47,889 nt of DNA from Acetobacteraceae bacterium (lineage in GTDB: Bacteria > Pseudomonadota > Alphaproteobacteria > Acetobacterales > Acetobacteraceae). The notes below the pieces were generated by a model that was not told where the DNA came from, made no database searches, and saw only the letters and a list, made by a program, of their open reading frames with translations. Of the stretch, positions 26,465 to 35,900 are shown one piece after another; the first letter of the stretch is position 1; each line of letters opens with the position of its first letter. A program made the translations under genes and the position numbers. The DNA lies in the NCBI GenBank assembly GCA_025354865.1, contig JANXMB010000056.1, forward strand, positions 1 through 47,889, in the 5' to 3' direction.

Positions 26465-27781
26465 TCAGAAGGTCAGAACGAAGTCCGACCCGAAGGTGAA
26501 GGCGCCGGTATCGCGGCCGCCGTTGAAGGGCCGCTTGCCGTTCAAGGACGCGTCGTAGCGGATTTCCGGCCGGATCAGCAGGGTGGATGCCACCGGCAGC
26601 CAATCCATTTTCGGCTTGTAGGTCGCACCCAGGGTAATCGCCCCGTAGGTGGTGCCGCTGTTGCCGGGGACGGAATAGGCGTTGGTCAGCGCGTAGCCGG
26701 ACTGCGCCGCGTTGAACGCGTTATTGCCCGGGAAAGCGGCGACAAAGAAATTCTTATTATCCGCAAACACTTCCGCTCGGGCATTCAACGTGACCTCGTC
26801 GGTGATGGCATAGCCCAAATACTGCGCGATGCCCCACGCCGAGGCGCCCTTGGCCGCCGCGCCGTTCGCGGTGGTGATGAACGGGTTGCCGTCGTGGATG
26901 TAGTTCGCCTCGGTGATGCTGGTCAGGTAGCCGTTGATTTTCCAGGTGACGACGATATCGGCGATCTCGCGGTTGTATTTATTGGCGTCCTGCACCGCAC
27001 CGGGGCCCATGCTGGGGTTTTCCGGCCCGATATGGGTCAGCGCCAGCACGGTGAGGTCGCCGCCCATCAGGTTCAGGCCGATCCCGCCCATGAACGCGGC
27101 GGTGCCGTTATTGTCGCCGCTGCCGAGGCCGATGGTGGTGTTCACGCCGGTGTCCACGCCGAGATACAGATCGACGACCGAGGTCGCGTGCACCGTGGCC
27201 AGCGCGCCAGTGTGTTTCAGCGGCAGGCCGAAGTTGAAGATGTAGGACTTCGAGTAGAACGAATTGGTCGAGGGATCGATGGTTTCCGCGCCCATCGGGG
27301 TGGAATACATGCCGAGCTTGAAGTCGATACCGCCCTCGGTGAGCCAGGGGGTGTGCACAAGGGCGTTGGCCTCGACGATATCGCCCTGGAAGCGGGTGCT
27401 GGACTGGCCGCGGCCGAAATACGTCCACCGCGTGTAGCGGGCGTCGGTGCCGCCGAGGGCTTGCAGCTTGAAGCCGAAATCGTAGTCGGTCGCCTTGGGA
27501 TCGAGCGGGCGGGCAATGGTGGCGAGCACCTGATTGAACTGGAAGTCGTTCGATTTATCGGTGAAGGCATGACCGAAGTTGATGCCGTTGCGCGGGCTTG
27601 CGGCGTTGCCGATGATGCCGCCTTCGAATTGCAGGCCGAAGGTGATGGCGTCGGTCCACTTGGCAGAGGCGGACGGCGGGGCGGCGGCGGTTTGCGCCTG
27701 GGCCGGCAGCGCGGCGGACGACGCGAGGGCCGCAGCAGCGGCTACCCAAGGGGCAGAGCGGCGGGCTGTATGACGTTTCAT
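26465..27781 (-). CDS. outer-membrane beta-barrel protein (BBP2/porin-like)
   Basis: A 438-residue exported protein. The signal peptide (MKRHTARRSAPWVAAAAALA, cleavage near AQA) is followed by an Ala/Pro segment and then alternating hydrophobic strands with aromatic residues. The end FTFGSDFVLTF with a terminal Phe is the outer-membrane insertion signal. ITFGLQFEGGIIGN and TDKSNDFQFNQV resemble the putative BBP2 family of proteobacterial barrels. GGAG lies 8 nt before the ATG. It is 89 nt downstream of amtB on the same strand, so it may be co-regulated with ammonium uptake; a role in nitrogen-compound entry is speculation. Confidence 0.82.
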   Translation of the reverse strand: MKRHTARRSAPWVAAAAALASSAALPAQAQTAAAPPSASAKWTDAITFGLQFEGGIIGNAASPRNGINFGHAFTDKSNDFQFNQVLATIARPLDPKATDYDFGFKLQALGGTDARYTRWTYFGRGQSSTRFQGDIVEANALVHTPWLTEGGIDFKLGMYSTPMGAETIDPSTNSFYSKSYIFNFGLPLKHTGALATVHATSVVDLYLGVDTGVNTTIGLGSGDNNGTAAFMGGIGLNLMGGDLTVLALTHIGPENPSMGPGAVQDANKYNREIADIVVTWKINGYLTSITEANYIHDGNPFITTANGAAAKGASAWGIAQYLGYAITDEVTLNARAEVFADNKNFFVAAFPGNNAFNAAQSGYALTNAYSVPGNSGTTYGAITLGATYKPKMDWLPVASTLLIRPEIRYDASLNGKRPFNGGRDTGAFTFGSDFVLTF

Positions 27782-27821
27782 GGAACACTCCAATTCGATT
27801 TTACGGTCTACGGATCGCATG

Positions 27822-27847
27822 AAGGACGGTTATGGGCACCCCTCCCG
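27822..27847 (-). other. hairpin after amtB
   Basis: Perfect 8-bp arms ATGGGCAC/GTGCCCAT between amtB and the porin-like gene. No U tract follows on either strand, so this is at best a weak or Rho-assisted terminator or an mRNA-stabilising stem. Confidence 0.35.
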
Positions 27848-27870
27848 GAGTGCCCATTCCCGTGTTGCGG

Positions 27871-29217
27871 TCAGAGGATTTGTTCGCCGTGCAGCGAGAT
27901 ATCCAGACCTTCCCGTTCTTCTTCTTCCGTCGTGCGCAGGCCGACCAGGGCCTTGGTGATGTAGAGCAGGATCAACGAGCCGACGCCGCTGTAGACGATG
28001 GTAGCGGCAACGCCTTTGCATTGCAGGATCAACTGCGCCAAGCCACCGGGGCTGCCGTCCGGGGACGCATCGGTCGCCGACAGCGGTGCGAAGGAGAACA
28101 CACCCGTCAGCAGCGCGCCGACGATGCCGCCGACGCCATGCACACCGAACGCGTCCAGCGAGTCGTCGTAGCCAAGCATGTGCTTCAGCGCCGTGGCGGA
28201 CCAGAAGCAGATCACGCCGGCCGCGAGGCCGATGACGATCGACGCACCCGGCAGAACGAAGCCGGAAGCCGGGGTGATCGCCACCAGACCGGCAACCGCA
28301 CCCGAGATCGCACCGAGGACCGAGGGTTTGCCCTTGGTGATCCACTCCGCGAACATCCAGCCCATCGCCGCCGCTGCCGTGGCGATCTGGGTAACCGTCA
28401 TCGCCATCGCGGCGCGACCGTTGGCACCGACTGCGGACCCGGCGTTGAAGCCGAACCAGCCGACCCAAAGCAGGGAGGCGCCGATGACCGCGTAGGTCAG
28501 GTTGTACGGCGACATGTTGGTCGTGCCGTAGCCCTGGCGTTTGCCGAGCACGAGGCAGCATACCAGCCCGGCGACGCCGGCGTTGATGTGCACGACGGTG
28601 CCGCCGGCGAAGTCGAGCACGCCCGCGACCGAGGCCCAGCCCGTGGGTGCCCACACCCAATGCGCGATCGGCGCATAGATGAACAGCGACCACAGGGTCA
28701 TGAAGATGCACATAGCCGAGAACTTCATCCGATCGGCGAAGGCGCCGCAGATCAGGGCCGGCGTGATGATCGCGAACGTCATCTGGTACATCATGTACAG
28801 CGACTCGGAGATCGTTTGTTGCTGTTCGGCCGGGCTGCCGGCGCCCAGCAGGAACGGCACGTCGCCGCCTTTGCTGATCCCGTCGGCGATGCCTTTCAGC
28901 ATGACGCGGGAGAAGTCGCCCATGAAGGCGTTGCCGTTGGTGAAGGCGATGCTGTAGCCGGCGACGACCCAAACCAGGGTGACGATGCAGGTGATGGCGA
29001 AGGACTGCATCATCGTCGCAAGCACGTTCTTCTTACGCACCATGCCGGCATAGAACAGCGCCAGACCCGGGATGGTCATCATCAGCACCAGCGCGGTGCT
29101 CGTGAGCATCCAGGCCTGGTCGCCGGTATCGATCTGCGGTTCGGCGAAGGCCGGGGCAGTGGCCAGAAGCATCGGCGCAAACGCGGCCAAGCCCCAGCTG
29201 AGACGGGGGTTCTTCAT
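27871..29217 (-). CDS. amtB: ammonium transporter AmtB
   Basis: A 448-residue trimeric inner-membrane NH4+/NH3 channel with a cleavable N-terminal signal (ending PAFAEP) and 11 helices. Conserved pore features are visible: DFAGGTVVHINAGVAGLV with the first twin His, and GVHGVGGIVGALLTG with the second. LFYAGMVRKKNVL near residue 55 and WFGFNAGSA are also typical. It lies 24 nt downstream of glnK, which binds and closes the channel under nitrogen excess. The C-terminal tail includes EEREGLDISLHGE, the GlnK contact region. Confidence 0.97.
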   Translation of the reverse strand: MKNPRLSWGLAAFAPMLLATAPAFAEPQIDTGDQAWMLTSTALVLMMTIPGLALFYAGMVRKKNVLATMMQSFAITCIVTLVWVVAGYSIAFTNGNAFMGDFSRVMLKGIADGISKGGDVPFLLGAGSPAEQQQTISESLYMMYQMTFAIITPALICGAFADRMKFSAMCIFMTLWSLFIYAPIAHWVWAPTGWASVAGVLDFAGGTVVHINAGVAGLVCCLVLGKRQGYGTTNMSPYNLTYAVIGASLLWVGWFGFNAGSAVGANGRAAMAMTVTQIATAAAAMGWMFAEWITKGKPSVLGAISGAVAGLVAITPASGFVLPGASIVIGLAAGVICFWSATALKHMLGYDDSLDAFGVHGVGGIVGALLTGVFSFAPLSATDASPDGSPGGLAQLILQCKGVAATIVYSGVGSLILLYITKALVGLRTTEEEEREGLDISLHGEQIL

Positions 29218-29241
29218 AAGTCTTGTTTCCCTCTGCTTGGT

Positions 29242-29580
29242 TTACAGCGCTTCGCCGTCGGTTTCGCCGGTGCGGATCCGCATTGCGCGCTCGATGTCCA
29301 TCACGAACACTTTGCCATCGCCGATTTTCCCGGTGTGGGCGGCTTTGGCGATGGCTTCGATGACCTGATCGGCGAGGTCGTCGGCCACGACCACCTCGAC
29401 CTTGATCTTCGGCAGGAAGCTGACGTGGTATTCGGCGCCACGGTAGATTTCCGTCTGGCCTTTCTGACGGCCGAAGCCTTTGACCTCGGTGACCGTGAGA
29501 CCTTGCACGCCCAGTGGCGTCAGTGCCTCGCGGACATCGTCCAGTTTGAACGGCTTGATGATGGCCATGATGAGTTTCAT
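29242..29580 (-). CDS. glnK: PII nitrogen-regulatory protein GlnK
   Basis: A 112-residue trimeric PII protein. Tyr51 in YRGAEYHVSF is the uridylylation site on the T-loop, GFGRQKGQTE binds ATP/2-oxoglutarate, and KIGDGKVFV is the B-loop. Linkage to amtB identifies it as GlnK rather than GlnB. It senses 2-oxoglutarate, ATP/ADP and uridylylation state. A sigma-54-type promoter match lies about 86 nt upstream. Confidence 0.95.
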   Translation of the reverse strand: MKLIMAIIKPFKLDDVREALTPLGVQGLTVTEVKGFGRQKGQTEIYRGAEYHVSFLPKIKVEVVVADDLADQVIEAIAKAAHTGKIGDGKVFVMDIERAMRIRTGETDGEAL

Positions 29581-29665
29581 ATCGGTGTGTCCCCGTTGAA
29601 CGTGAGTGTCATTGTCCCTCTCCGGTGCCACCGCATCGGAGCGAGCGGCAGGTTGCTGGGGTATA

Positions 29666-29681
29666 TTCAAGACCCGTGCCA
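29666..29681 (-). promoter_or_regulatory. sigma-54-type promoter for glnK-amtB
   Basis: On the minus strand the sequence is TGGCACG, four bases, then TTGAA: one mismatch from the consensus TGGCACG-N4-TTGCW, with GG and the spacing correct. It lies about 86 nt before the glnK start, as expected for NtrC-controlled ammonium uptake. The rest of 29682-29950 shows no gene I can support. Confidence 0.65.
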
Positions 29682-29953
29682 AGTTTTGCCGCTGCTCGTC
29701 CGATGCGGCTGGATTGGCGCATAAATCGTTGTCTGGGCGGGTTTTTTCGCTTCGGCCCGGGTTTCGACGGGGGTTTCTACGGGCGTTCCGAGGCGGGGCG
29801 AGGGGGCCCAAGGGGTGGCTGCTGTCTACGCGATCGCCCGGCGATGGGGCTGCGTGGCACATTCGGCGCGTTCGGAGGCCAAGAGTGCTTAATATCCAGG
29901 CAATTGCCGAGCGGAATTGCCTTATGTTGTGGGGCGGCGGCGGGGCGAAGAGT

Positions 29954-30003
29954 ACAAAAAAACGGAGCCTGCCTGCGCCATAACAGCGCGCGACAGGCTC
30001 CGT
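29954..30003 (-). terminator. Rho-independent terminator of glnA
   Basis: Perfect 10-bp arms at 29962-29971 and 29994-30003 (CAGGCTCCGT stem) with a 22-nt GC-rich loop. On the minus strand a run of seven U residues follows. It starts 64 nt after the glnA stop. Confidence 0.82.
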
Positions 30004-30066
30004 GGACTTGTCGGCCCGCCCCTTTCCCGGCTGGTGCGGGGATAAGGCGGGTTTAGGCGGTCAGGC

Positions 30067-31506
30067 TCAGACCGAGTAGTACATTTCGAACTCGACCGGA
30101 TGCGGGGTGTGTTCGAAGCGGTACACCTCGGTCCATTTCAGATCGATATAGCTCTCGATCTGGTCTTTGGAGAACACGTCGCCGGCGAGCAGGAACTCGT
30201 GATCGGCGGCGAGGGCACCGAGGGCTTCGCGCAAGCTACCGCACACCGTCGGGATGTCCTTCAGCTCCTCCGGGGGAAGATCGTAAAGGTCCTTGTCCAT
30301 CGGGTCGCCGGGGTGGATCTTGTTCTTGATCCCGTCCAGGCCGGCCATCAGCATCGCTGAGAATGCCAGATAGGGGTTGGCGGTCGGGTCGGGGAAGCGG
30401 ACTTCGACGCGCTTGGCCTTCGGGTTGGTCGCATACGGGATGCGGCAGGACGCCGAACGGTTACGGGCGGAGTAAGCCAGCAACACCGGCGCTTCGAACC
30501 CGGGGATCAACCGCTTGTAGCTGTTGGTCGAGGGGTTGGTGAAAGCGTTCAGCGCCTTGGCATGCTTGATGATGCCGCCGATGTAATACAGGCACATCTC
30601 CGACAGGTCGGCGTAGCGGTTGCCCGCGAACAGCGGCTTGCCGGCTTTCCAGATCGACTGGTGGACGTGCATGCCCGAGCCGTTGTCGCCGTAGATCGGC
30701 TTCGGCATGAACGTCGCGGTCTTGCCGTAGCTGTGGGCCACGTTGTGCACGCAGTATTTGTAGATCTGCATGTGGTCGGCCTGACGGGTCAGGGGACCGA
30801 ACTTGGTGCCCAGCTCGTGCTGGCTCTGCGCGACTTCGTGGTGATGCTTTTCGATCTCCAGGCCCATTTCGCCCATGGTCGAGAGCATTTCGGCGCGCAG
30901 ATCGACTTCGCTATCGACCGGTGCCACCGGGAAGTAGCCGCCCTTAACGCCCGGGCGATGGCCCATGTTGCCTTCCGGGTAGTCCTTCAAGGACGCCTGC
31001 GGGCCTTCCTGGCTGTCCAACTGGTACATGCCGTAGTTGCCGCCGGTGCCGAATTTCACGCTGTCGAAGATGAAGAACTCAGCTTCCGGGCCCATGTAGA
31101 CGGCATCGCCGATGCCGCTGCTTTTCACATAGGCTTCCGCCTTTTTGGCGGTGCTGCGGGGGTCGCGGACATAGCCCTGGCCGGTCGACGGCTCGATGAT
31201 GTCGCAGATGATGATCGCCTGCGGCTTGGCCGAGAACGGGTCCATGACCACCGTTTCCGGGTCCAGCATCAAAATCATGTCGGACTCGTTGATCGCCTTC
31301 CAGCCCGCGATGGACGATCCGTCGAACATGATGCCGTCGCGGAACGCGTCTTCGTCGATGGTCGAGACGTGCTGGGCGGTGTGCTGCCACTTGCCGCGCG
31401 GGTCGGTGAACCGCAGGTCCACGTATTCGACGGAATTCTCCTTGAGCAGATCCAACACCTTCTGGACGCTGGAGCTAGCGCTCGTCGTAGTCGGCTTCTT
31501 CACCAT
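30067..31506 (-). CDS. glnA: type I glutamine synthetase
   Basis: A 479-residue dodecameric enzyme joining glutamate and ammonia with [21 protein letters not shown] is the N-terminal signature, [11 protein letters not shown] has metal-binding Glu residues, [14 protein letters not shown] the ATP/metal site and [17 protein letters not shown] the substrate loop. [11 protein letters not shown] carries the adenylylation Tyr near residue 408, so GlnE control is expected. ATG 31506 was chosen by family length; longer in-frame starts lie in the intergenic region. It follows glnB by 208 nt. Confidence 0.98.
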   Translation of the reverse strand: MVKKPTTTSASSSVQKVLDLLKENSVEYVDLRFTDPRGKWQHTAQHVSTIDEDAFRDGIMFDGSSIAGWKAINESDMILMLDPETVVMDPFSAKPQAIIICDIIEPSTGQGYVRDPRSTAKKAEAYVKSSGIGDAVYMGPEAEFFIFDSVKFGTGGNYGMYQLDSQEGPQASLKDYPEGNMGHRPGVKGGYFPVAPVDSEVDLRAEMLSTMGEMGLEIEKHHHEVAQSQHELGTKFGPLTRQADHMQIYKYCVHNVAHSYGKTATFMPKPIYGDNGSGMHVHQSIWKAGKPLFAGNRYADLSEMCLYYIGGIIKHAKALNAFTNPSTNSYKRLIPGFEAPVLLAYSARNRSASCRIPYATNPKAKRVEVRFPDPTANPYLAFSAMLMAGLDGIKNKIHPGDPMDKDLYDLPPEELKDIPTVCGSLREALGALAADHEFLLAGDVFSKDQIESYIDLKWTEVYRFEHTPHPVEFEMYYSV

Positions 31507-31677
31507 GCCTGAAAATCCCCGTTCTAGGTCTTTGGATACCGCCTGGGTCGTGCCCACCGCTTGGGCGCGGCGAGGGCGGCGTTTCGAAGGGCGCGCACCA
31601 CGCACGCCCCGTTGGGTCGGCCCCTCTACTCGTTTCCGCCAGGGGCCGAAAGCGGTAAGTTCGGCTGTCGCCGTTCC

Positions 31678-31702
31678 GGCTGCGGCAGATCGCGCCGCAG
31701 CC
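31678..31702 (-). other. hairpin in the glnB-glnA intergenic region
   Basis: Perfect 9-bp arms GGCTGCGGC/GCCGCAGCC with a 7-nt loop, 12 nt after the glnB stop. No U tract follows. It could act as a processing or attenuation stem setting the glnB:glnA ratio; the 208-nt gap also allows a separate glnA promoter, for which I see only a weak sigma-54-like match. Confidence 0.4.
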
Positions 31703-31714
31703 TGGGGGCGCAGT

Positions 31715-32323
<609 letters not shown>

Positions 32324-32433
32324 TCATCTTGGCGGCCGGGATCGCGCACGGGCCGGCCCGGGCAAAATGCGGATAAAGCGTCGATCGGCGATTGACGGCC
32401 ATGCCGGACTGTCCTACATCGCCCGCCCTGGAT

Positions 32434-32510
32434 GGCGGACGTAGCTCAGTTGGTAGAGCGCCAGGTTGTGGTCTTGGATGTCGTGGGTTCGAAACCCATC
32501 GTTCGCCCCA
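32434..32510 (+). tRNA. tRNA-His (GTG)
   Basis: A complete cloverleaf: acceptor GCGGACG (32435-32441) pairs with CGTTCGC (32500-32506) with one G:U. The D-arm has AGCTCAGTTGGTAGAGC, the anticodon stem CCAGG/CTTGG encloses TTGTGGT with anticodon GTG (32468-32470), and the T-arm has GGTTCGAAACC. The extra G at -1 (32434) faces discriminator C73, the histidine identity feature, and CCA is encoded. Confidence 0.96.
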
Positions 32511-32540
32511 GGTTTCCCTCGTGTTGAGCCTATCGTGGTC

Positions 32541-33143
32541 ATGACCCATGTCGCGGCGCTTGTGCTGGCCGGCGGCGGCGCACGCCGGATGGGCGGCGGC
32601 GACAAGCCTCTGCTCAACCTCGGCGGTCGCCCCATCCTGGCCCGCGTCCTCGATCGGATCGGCCTGCCCGACATCGCCATCGCCGCCAACGGCGATCCCC
32701 GCCGATTCGCCGCCTTCGGACGCCCGGTACTGCCCGACGGGCCGTTCCTGGGGGAGGGTCCCTTGGCCGGATTGCTGGCCGGGCTCGACTGGGCCGCCGG
32801 GTTGGGGGCCGACACGCTGCTGACGGTGCCCGGCGATACGCCCTTCGTGCCTCGCAATCTTGCCGCCGCCCTGGCCCCCGCGCCCGCTTGCGCTGTCGGC
32901 AACGGGCAGGCCCACCATCTGGTCGCGCTCTGGCCGATCGCCTGCCGCGACACGCTGCGAGCCTTGCTTTCTGTGCCCGGAAGGCGGGATATCCATCGGT
33001 TTGCCACGCATATCGGCATGCGGCGGGTTGATTTCCCGGTCGGGAAATGGGACCCGTTTACCAATATCAATACGCCGGAAGAACTCGCCGCCGCGCGGGC
33101 CACTCTCGACGCACATGGGACGGAGGACTGGGCATGGCCTTGA
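32541..33143 (+). CDS. mobA: molybdenum cofactor guanylyltransferase MobA
   Basis: A 200-residue enzyme that adds GMP to molybdopterin to give the MGD cofactor. LVLAGGGARRMGGGDKPLL at the N-terminus is the nucleotide-binding signature, VPGDTPFVP the metal-binding Asp region, and WDPFTNINTPEEL the typical C-terminal motif. ATG 32541 is used; the in-frame open region reaching back to 32466 lies inside tRNA-His and is not coding. It overlaps the next gene by 10 nt. Confidence 0.93.
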   Translation: MTHVAALVLAGGGARRMGGGDKPLLNLGGRPILARVLDRIGLPDIAIAANGDPRRFAAFGRPVLPDGPFLGEGPLAGLLAGLDWAAGLGADTLLTVPGDTPFVPRNLAAALAPAPACAVGNGQAHHLVALWPIACRDTLRALLSVPGRRDIHRFATHIGMRRVDFPVGKWDPFTNINTPEELAAARATLDAHGTEDWAWP

Positions 33144-33937
33144 CTGTGGGGATCGCCGGCCTCGGCGCGATCGGATTGCCGCTGGCGCGCGCGCTCGATG
33201 CCGGCGTCGAGGGACTGAACCTGATCGCCGTCGCCGTTCGCGACCAAACCAAGGCGCTGGCCAATCTCGCCGGCTTCCGGCACGCGCCCCGGCTGGTCGA
33301 ACTTCCAGATCTCGCCGCTGCCGATATTGTGGTGGAATGCGTGCCCGCCGCGCAGTTCGAGCGTGTGGCGCTGCCGGCGATCGATGCCGGACGGATTCTC
33401 GTTGTCCTCTCGGCCGGGGCGCTGCTGCCGCGCATGCACCTGATGCGGCGTGCCGTCGCCTCCGGTGCTCGGATCGTCGTGCCGACCGGGGCGCTGCTGG
33501 GGCTGGACGCGGTGCGTGCCGCCGCCGAGGGGCCGGTGGAAAGCGTCGCGATCGAAACCCGCAAGCCGCCGAATGGCTTGGAAGGCGCGCCCTATCTGGT
33601 GAAGAACGGCATTTCCGTCGCCGGCCTGACCGAACCGCTATTGGTGTTCGAGGGCAATGCGCTGGATGCGGCGGCCGGCTTTCCAGCCAATGTGAATGTC
33701 GCAGCGGCGTTGGCGCTGGCCGGGATCGGGCCGGTGCGCACGAAGGTGCGGATCTGGGCGGACCCGGCGGTGGATCGCAACGTCCATACCATCGTCGTCG
33801 AAGCCGAGGCCGCCCGCTTCACGATGAAGATCGAAAACGTGCCATCCATCGACAATCCCCGCACCGGCAAACTGGTCGCCCTGTCCACGCTCGCCTGCCT
33901 GCGCGGGCTGGTGTCCCCGCTCAAGGTCGGGAGCTGA
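33134..33937 (+). CDS. L-aspartate dehydrogenase-like protein (NadX family)
   Basis: A 267-residue NAD(P)-binding protein. It starts MALTVGIAGLGAIGLPLA (GxGxxG fold), has VVLSAGALL, and a C-terminal catalytic block with NVHTIVVEAEAARF and VPSIDNPRTGKLVALS, all matching aspartate dehydrogenases. These deaminate aspartate to iminosuccinate/oxaloacetate and can feed NAD synthesis or act in catabolism. No nadA or nadC is adjacent, and overlap with mobA suggests simple co-transcription. The His in NVHT is the expected catalytic residue. Confidence 0.85.
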   Translation: MALTVGIAGLGAIGLPLARALDAGVEGLNLIAVAVRDQTKALANLAGFRHAPRLVELPDLAAADIVVECVPAAQFERVALPAIDAGRILVVLSAGALLPRMHLMRRAVASGARIVVPTGALLGLDAVRAAAEGPVESVAIETRKPPNGLEGAPYLVKNGISVAGLTEPLLVFEGNALDAAAGFPANVNVAAALALAGIGPVRTKVRIWADPAVDRNVHTIVVEAEAARFTMKIENVPSIDNPRTGKLVALSTLACLRGLVSPLKVGS

Positions 33938-33953
33938 GGGCCGGGACCCCGCC

Positions 33954-34280
33954 ATGCTGGAACAAGCCGTCTACACCATCGCAATCGCTTTGTTCGCCTT
34001 CACCATCCTCGCCACCGCTCGGATGGACCAGGACCTGCTGCTGGTGGCCTGCATCCCGCCGGTCTTCGTCGCATTGGTGATGGGTTTCACGATGGCGATC
34101 TACGCCGGAGACACGTTCGGGCTGGCGCTGCCCTTCCTGGCGTTGCTGCCGGCCGCCGTCGGGGCCTGGCAGTTGCCGAAATATTATGCCGGGCGCGATC
34201 GGCTGATCGCCATTTATCTCGCCTGGGTCGTCGGCATGGCGTTCGCCCTGATCGGCATCGGGATGCCCGACGCGGCCTAA
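33954..34280 (+). CDS. small four-helix membrane protein, unknown function
   Basis: A 108-residue hydrophobic protein with about four predicted membrane helices (residues about 5-22, 29-50, 55-73, 85-103) and short polar loops such as ARMDQDL and KYYAGRDR. It follows the aspartate dehydrogenase-like gene by 16 nt and precedes psd by 58 nt on the same strand. I do not recognise the family. Confidence 0.7.
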   Translation: MLEQAVYTIAIALFAFTILATARMDQDLLLVACIPPVFVALVMGFTMAIYAGDTFGLALPFLALLPAAVGAWQLPKYYAGRDRLIAIYLAWVVGMAFALIGIGMPDAA

Positions 34281-34338
34281 GGCCGCTCGACGACGATTGT
34301 CTTGCCCGCTCCCCGGAAAGCGGGTCTAAGCTGCCCGC

Positions 34339-35010
34339 ATGTCACTGATCGCAGACCTTCGCATCGCTTTTCCGCTGCCGCATCCCGCCGGCCGGCCGTT
34401 CATTCTGGGCGGGGTTGTGGCCCTGCTGGCCGGATTGTTCCTCGGCCAATGGCTCGTTTGGTTGGGCGGGGCCTTCGCGCTGTTCTGCGTTTTCTTCTTC
34501 CGCGATCCCGAACGCACGCCGCCGCCGCGCCCCGGCGTCTTCGTCTCCCCCGCCGATGGGCGGATCGTCGCCGTCCAACAGATGGCGCCACCGGCGGAAC
34601 TGGACCTCGGCACCGCACCGCTCTGGCGGGTGTCGATTTTCCTGTCGGTGCTGGACGTCCACGTTAATCGCATGCCGATCGATGCCACCGTGACCCGCAT
34701 CGCCTATCATCACGGGGCGTTCCTCAGCGCCAGTCTCGATAAGGCCAGCGAAGCGAACGAGCGCAATGCCGTCGGCCTGCGCCTTGCCGATGGGCGCGAT
34801 TTTGCCGTGGTGCAGATCGCCGGCCTGATCGCCCGCCGCATCCTGTGCGATGCGCGCGAAGGCCAAAAAGTGCAGACCGGTGCGCGCTTCGGCATCATCC
34901 GCTTCGGCAGCCGCACCGATCTGTATTTGCCGGAGGGAGTCGCCCCGCTAGTCGTCGTCGGCCAGAAAATGGTCGGCGGGGAGACCGCGATCGCGGAAAT
35001 GGCCACGTGA
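34339..35010 (+). CDS. psd: phosphatidylserine decarboxylase proenzyme (short, PSD-A type)
   Basis: A 223-residue pyruvoyl enzyme converting phosphatidylserine to phosphatidylethanolamine at the inner membrane. Two N-terminal membrane segments are followed by FFRDPERTPP, SPADGRIV, SIFLSVLDVHVNRMP and the self-cleavage site FGSRTDLYLP, where Gly-Ser cleavage creates the pyruvoyl group. The short length is typical of the archaeal/alphaproteobacterial type. Its stop overlaps the pssA GTG by three-four bases. Confidence 0.95.
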   Translation: MSLIADLRIAFPLPHPAGRPFILGGVVALLAGLFLGQWLVWLGGAFALFCVFFFRDPERTPPPRPGVFVSPADGRIVAVQQMAPPAELDLGTAPLWRVSIFLSVLDVHVNRMPIDATVTRIAYHHGAFLSASLDKASEANERNAVGLRLADGRDFAVVQIAGLIARRILCDAREGQKVQTGARFGIIRFGSRTDLYLPEGVAPLVVVGQKMVGGETAIAEMAT

Positions 35011-35900
35011 ACCGGGCCGGGTTCAAGTCGCCGATCGGCCGATTGCGCCGGTTTCGGCCGCGCCGCCATCCCCGTTACACCGGCCCCTCGTTCAACCGTA
35101 TTATGCCCAATTTGCTGACCATGGCCGGGCTTTGCGCCGGTCTGACGTCGATGCGATTCGCGCTGGAAGGGCGGTTCGGCTCCGCTGCCGCCGCGATTGC
35201 CGCCGCCGCCGTGATCGACGGGTTGGACGGGCGGCTGGCCCGTTTGCTCAACGCAACCTCCCGGTTCGGGGCGGAATTCGACAGCCTGTCGGATTTTCTG
35301 TGCTTCGGCGTCGCGCCGGGGTTCACGCTCTATCTTTGGTCCCTGCAACGGGCCGGCGCCTACGGCTACACCCCCTGCCTGATGTTCGCCGTCTGCATGG
35401 CACTGCGCCTTGCCCGCTTCAATGCCGCGCTCGATGGCGGGCCGAAACCGGCCTATTCCCATAACTTCTTCACCGGCGTGCCCGCCCCGGCCGGCGCCGG
35501 GCTGGTGCTGTTCCCGCTATTTCTGGGGTTGGAGGCGCATGTTCTCGGCCTCGAACGTCTGGTCGCCTTCACCCAGCATCCACTGTTCTGCGCCGCCATG
35601 CTGATCGGTACCGCCCTGCTGTTGGTCTCGACCCTGCCGGTCTGGAGCTTCAAGAATTTTCGAGTGCCCTCCCCCTATGTGCTGCCGCTGCTGCTCGGCA
35701 CCGGGCTGTATGTTGCGCTGCTGATCGCCGATCCCTGGGCGGCGTTGGCGGCGGGCGGGGCGATCTATCTGGCGATGATCCCGCTCAGCGTGCGCAGCTT
35801 CCGCCGGCTGCGGCGAGAAGCCGAGGCCATGCGCGAACCCGAACCCGAACCCGCATTGCCCCAGTCGGATTCGCCGACGCTAGGCCAGGAAAAACCGTAG
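35007..35900 (+). CDS. pssA: CDP-diacylglycerol-serine O-phosphatidyltransferase
   Basis: A 297-residue integral membrane enzyme that makes phosphatidylserine, the substrate of the upstream Psd. The CDP-alcohol phosphotransferase motif is complete: DGLDGRLARLLNATSRFG then AEFDSLSD, supplying the DGxxAR, G and DxxxD residues. PNLLTMAGLCAG is the usual N-terminal motif. GTG 35007 overlaps the psd stop (GTGA) and sets the start. The last 20 nt overlap the 3' end of the convergent hydrolase gene. Confidence 0.94.
   Translation: MNRAGFKSPIGRLRRFRPRRHPRYTGPSFNRIMPNLLTMAGLCAGLTSMRFALEGRFGSAAAAIAAAAVIDGLDGRLARLLNATSRFGAEFDSLSDFLCFGVAPGFTLYLWSLQRAGAYGYTPCLMFAVCMALRLARFNAALDGGPKPAYSHNFFTGVPAPAGAGLVLFPLFLGLEAHVLGLERLVAFTQHPLFCAAMLIGTALLLVSTLPVWSFKNFRVPSPYVLPLLLGTGLYVALLIADPWAALAAGGAIYLAMIPLSVRSFRRLRREAEAMREPEPEPALPQSDSPTLGQEKP

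Noticed and set aside
26255-29724. Two long plus-strand open frames (569 and 630 codons)
   Set aside because: They lie antisense to the outer-membrane barrel, amtB and glnK, all supported by motifs and start sites on the minus strand.
32466-32540. Upstream in-frame start for mobA
   Set aside because: It lies inside the tRNA-His gene; the ATG at 32541 directly precedes the conserved MobA nucleotide-binding motif.
32434-32540. Integration site at tRNA-His
   Set aside because: The tRNA is complete, no duplicate of its 3' end was seen in the window, and ordinary housekeeping genes follow.
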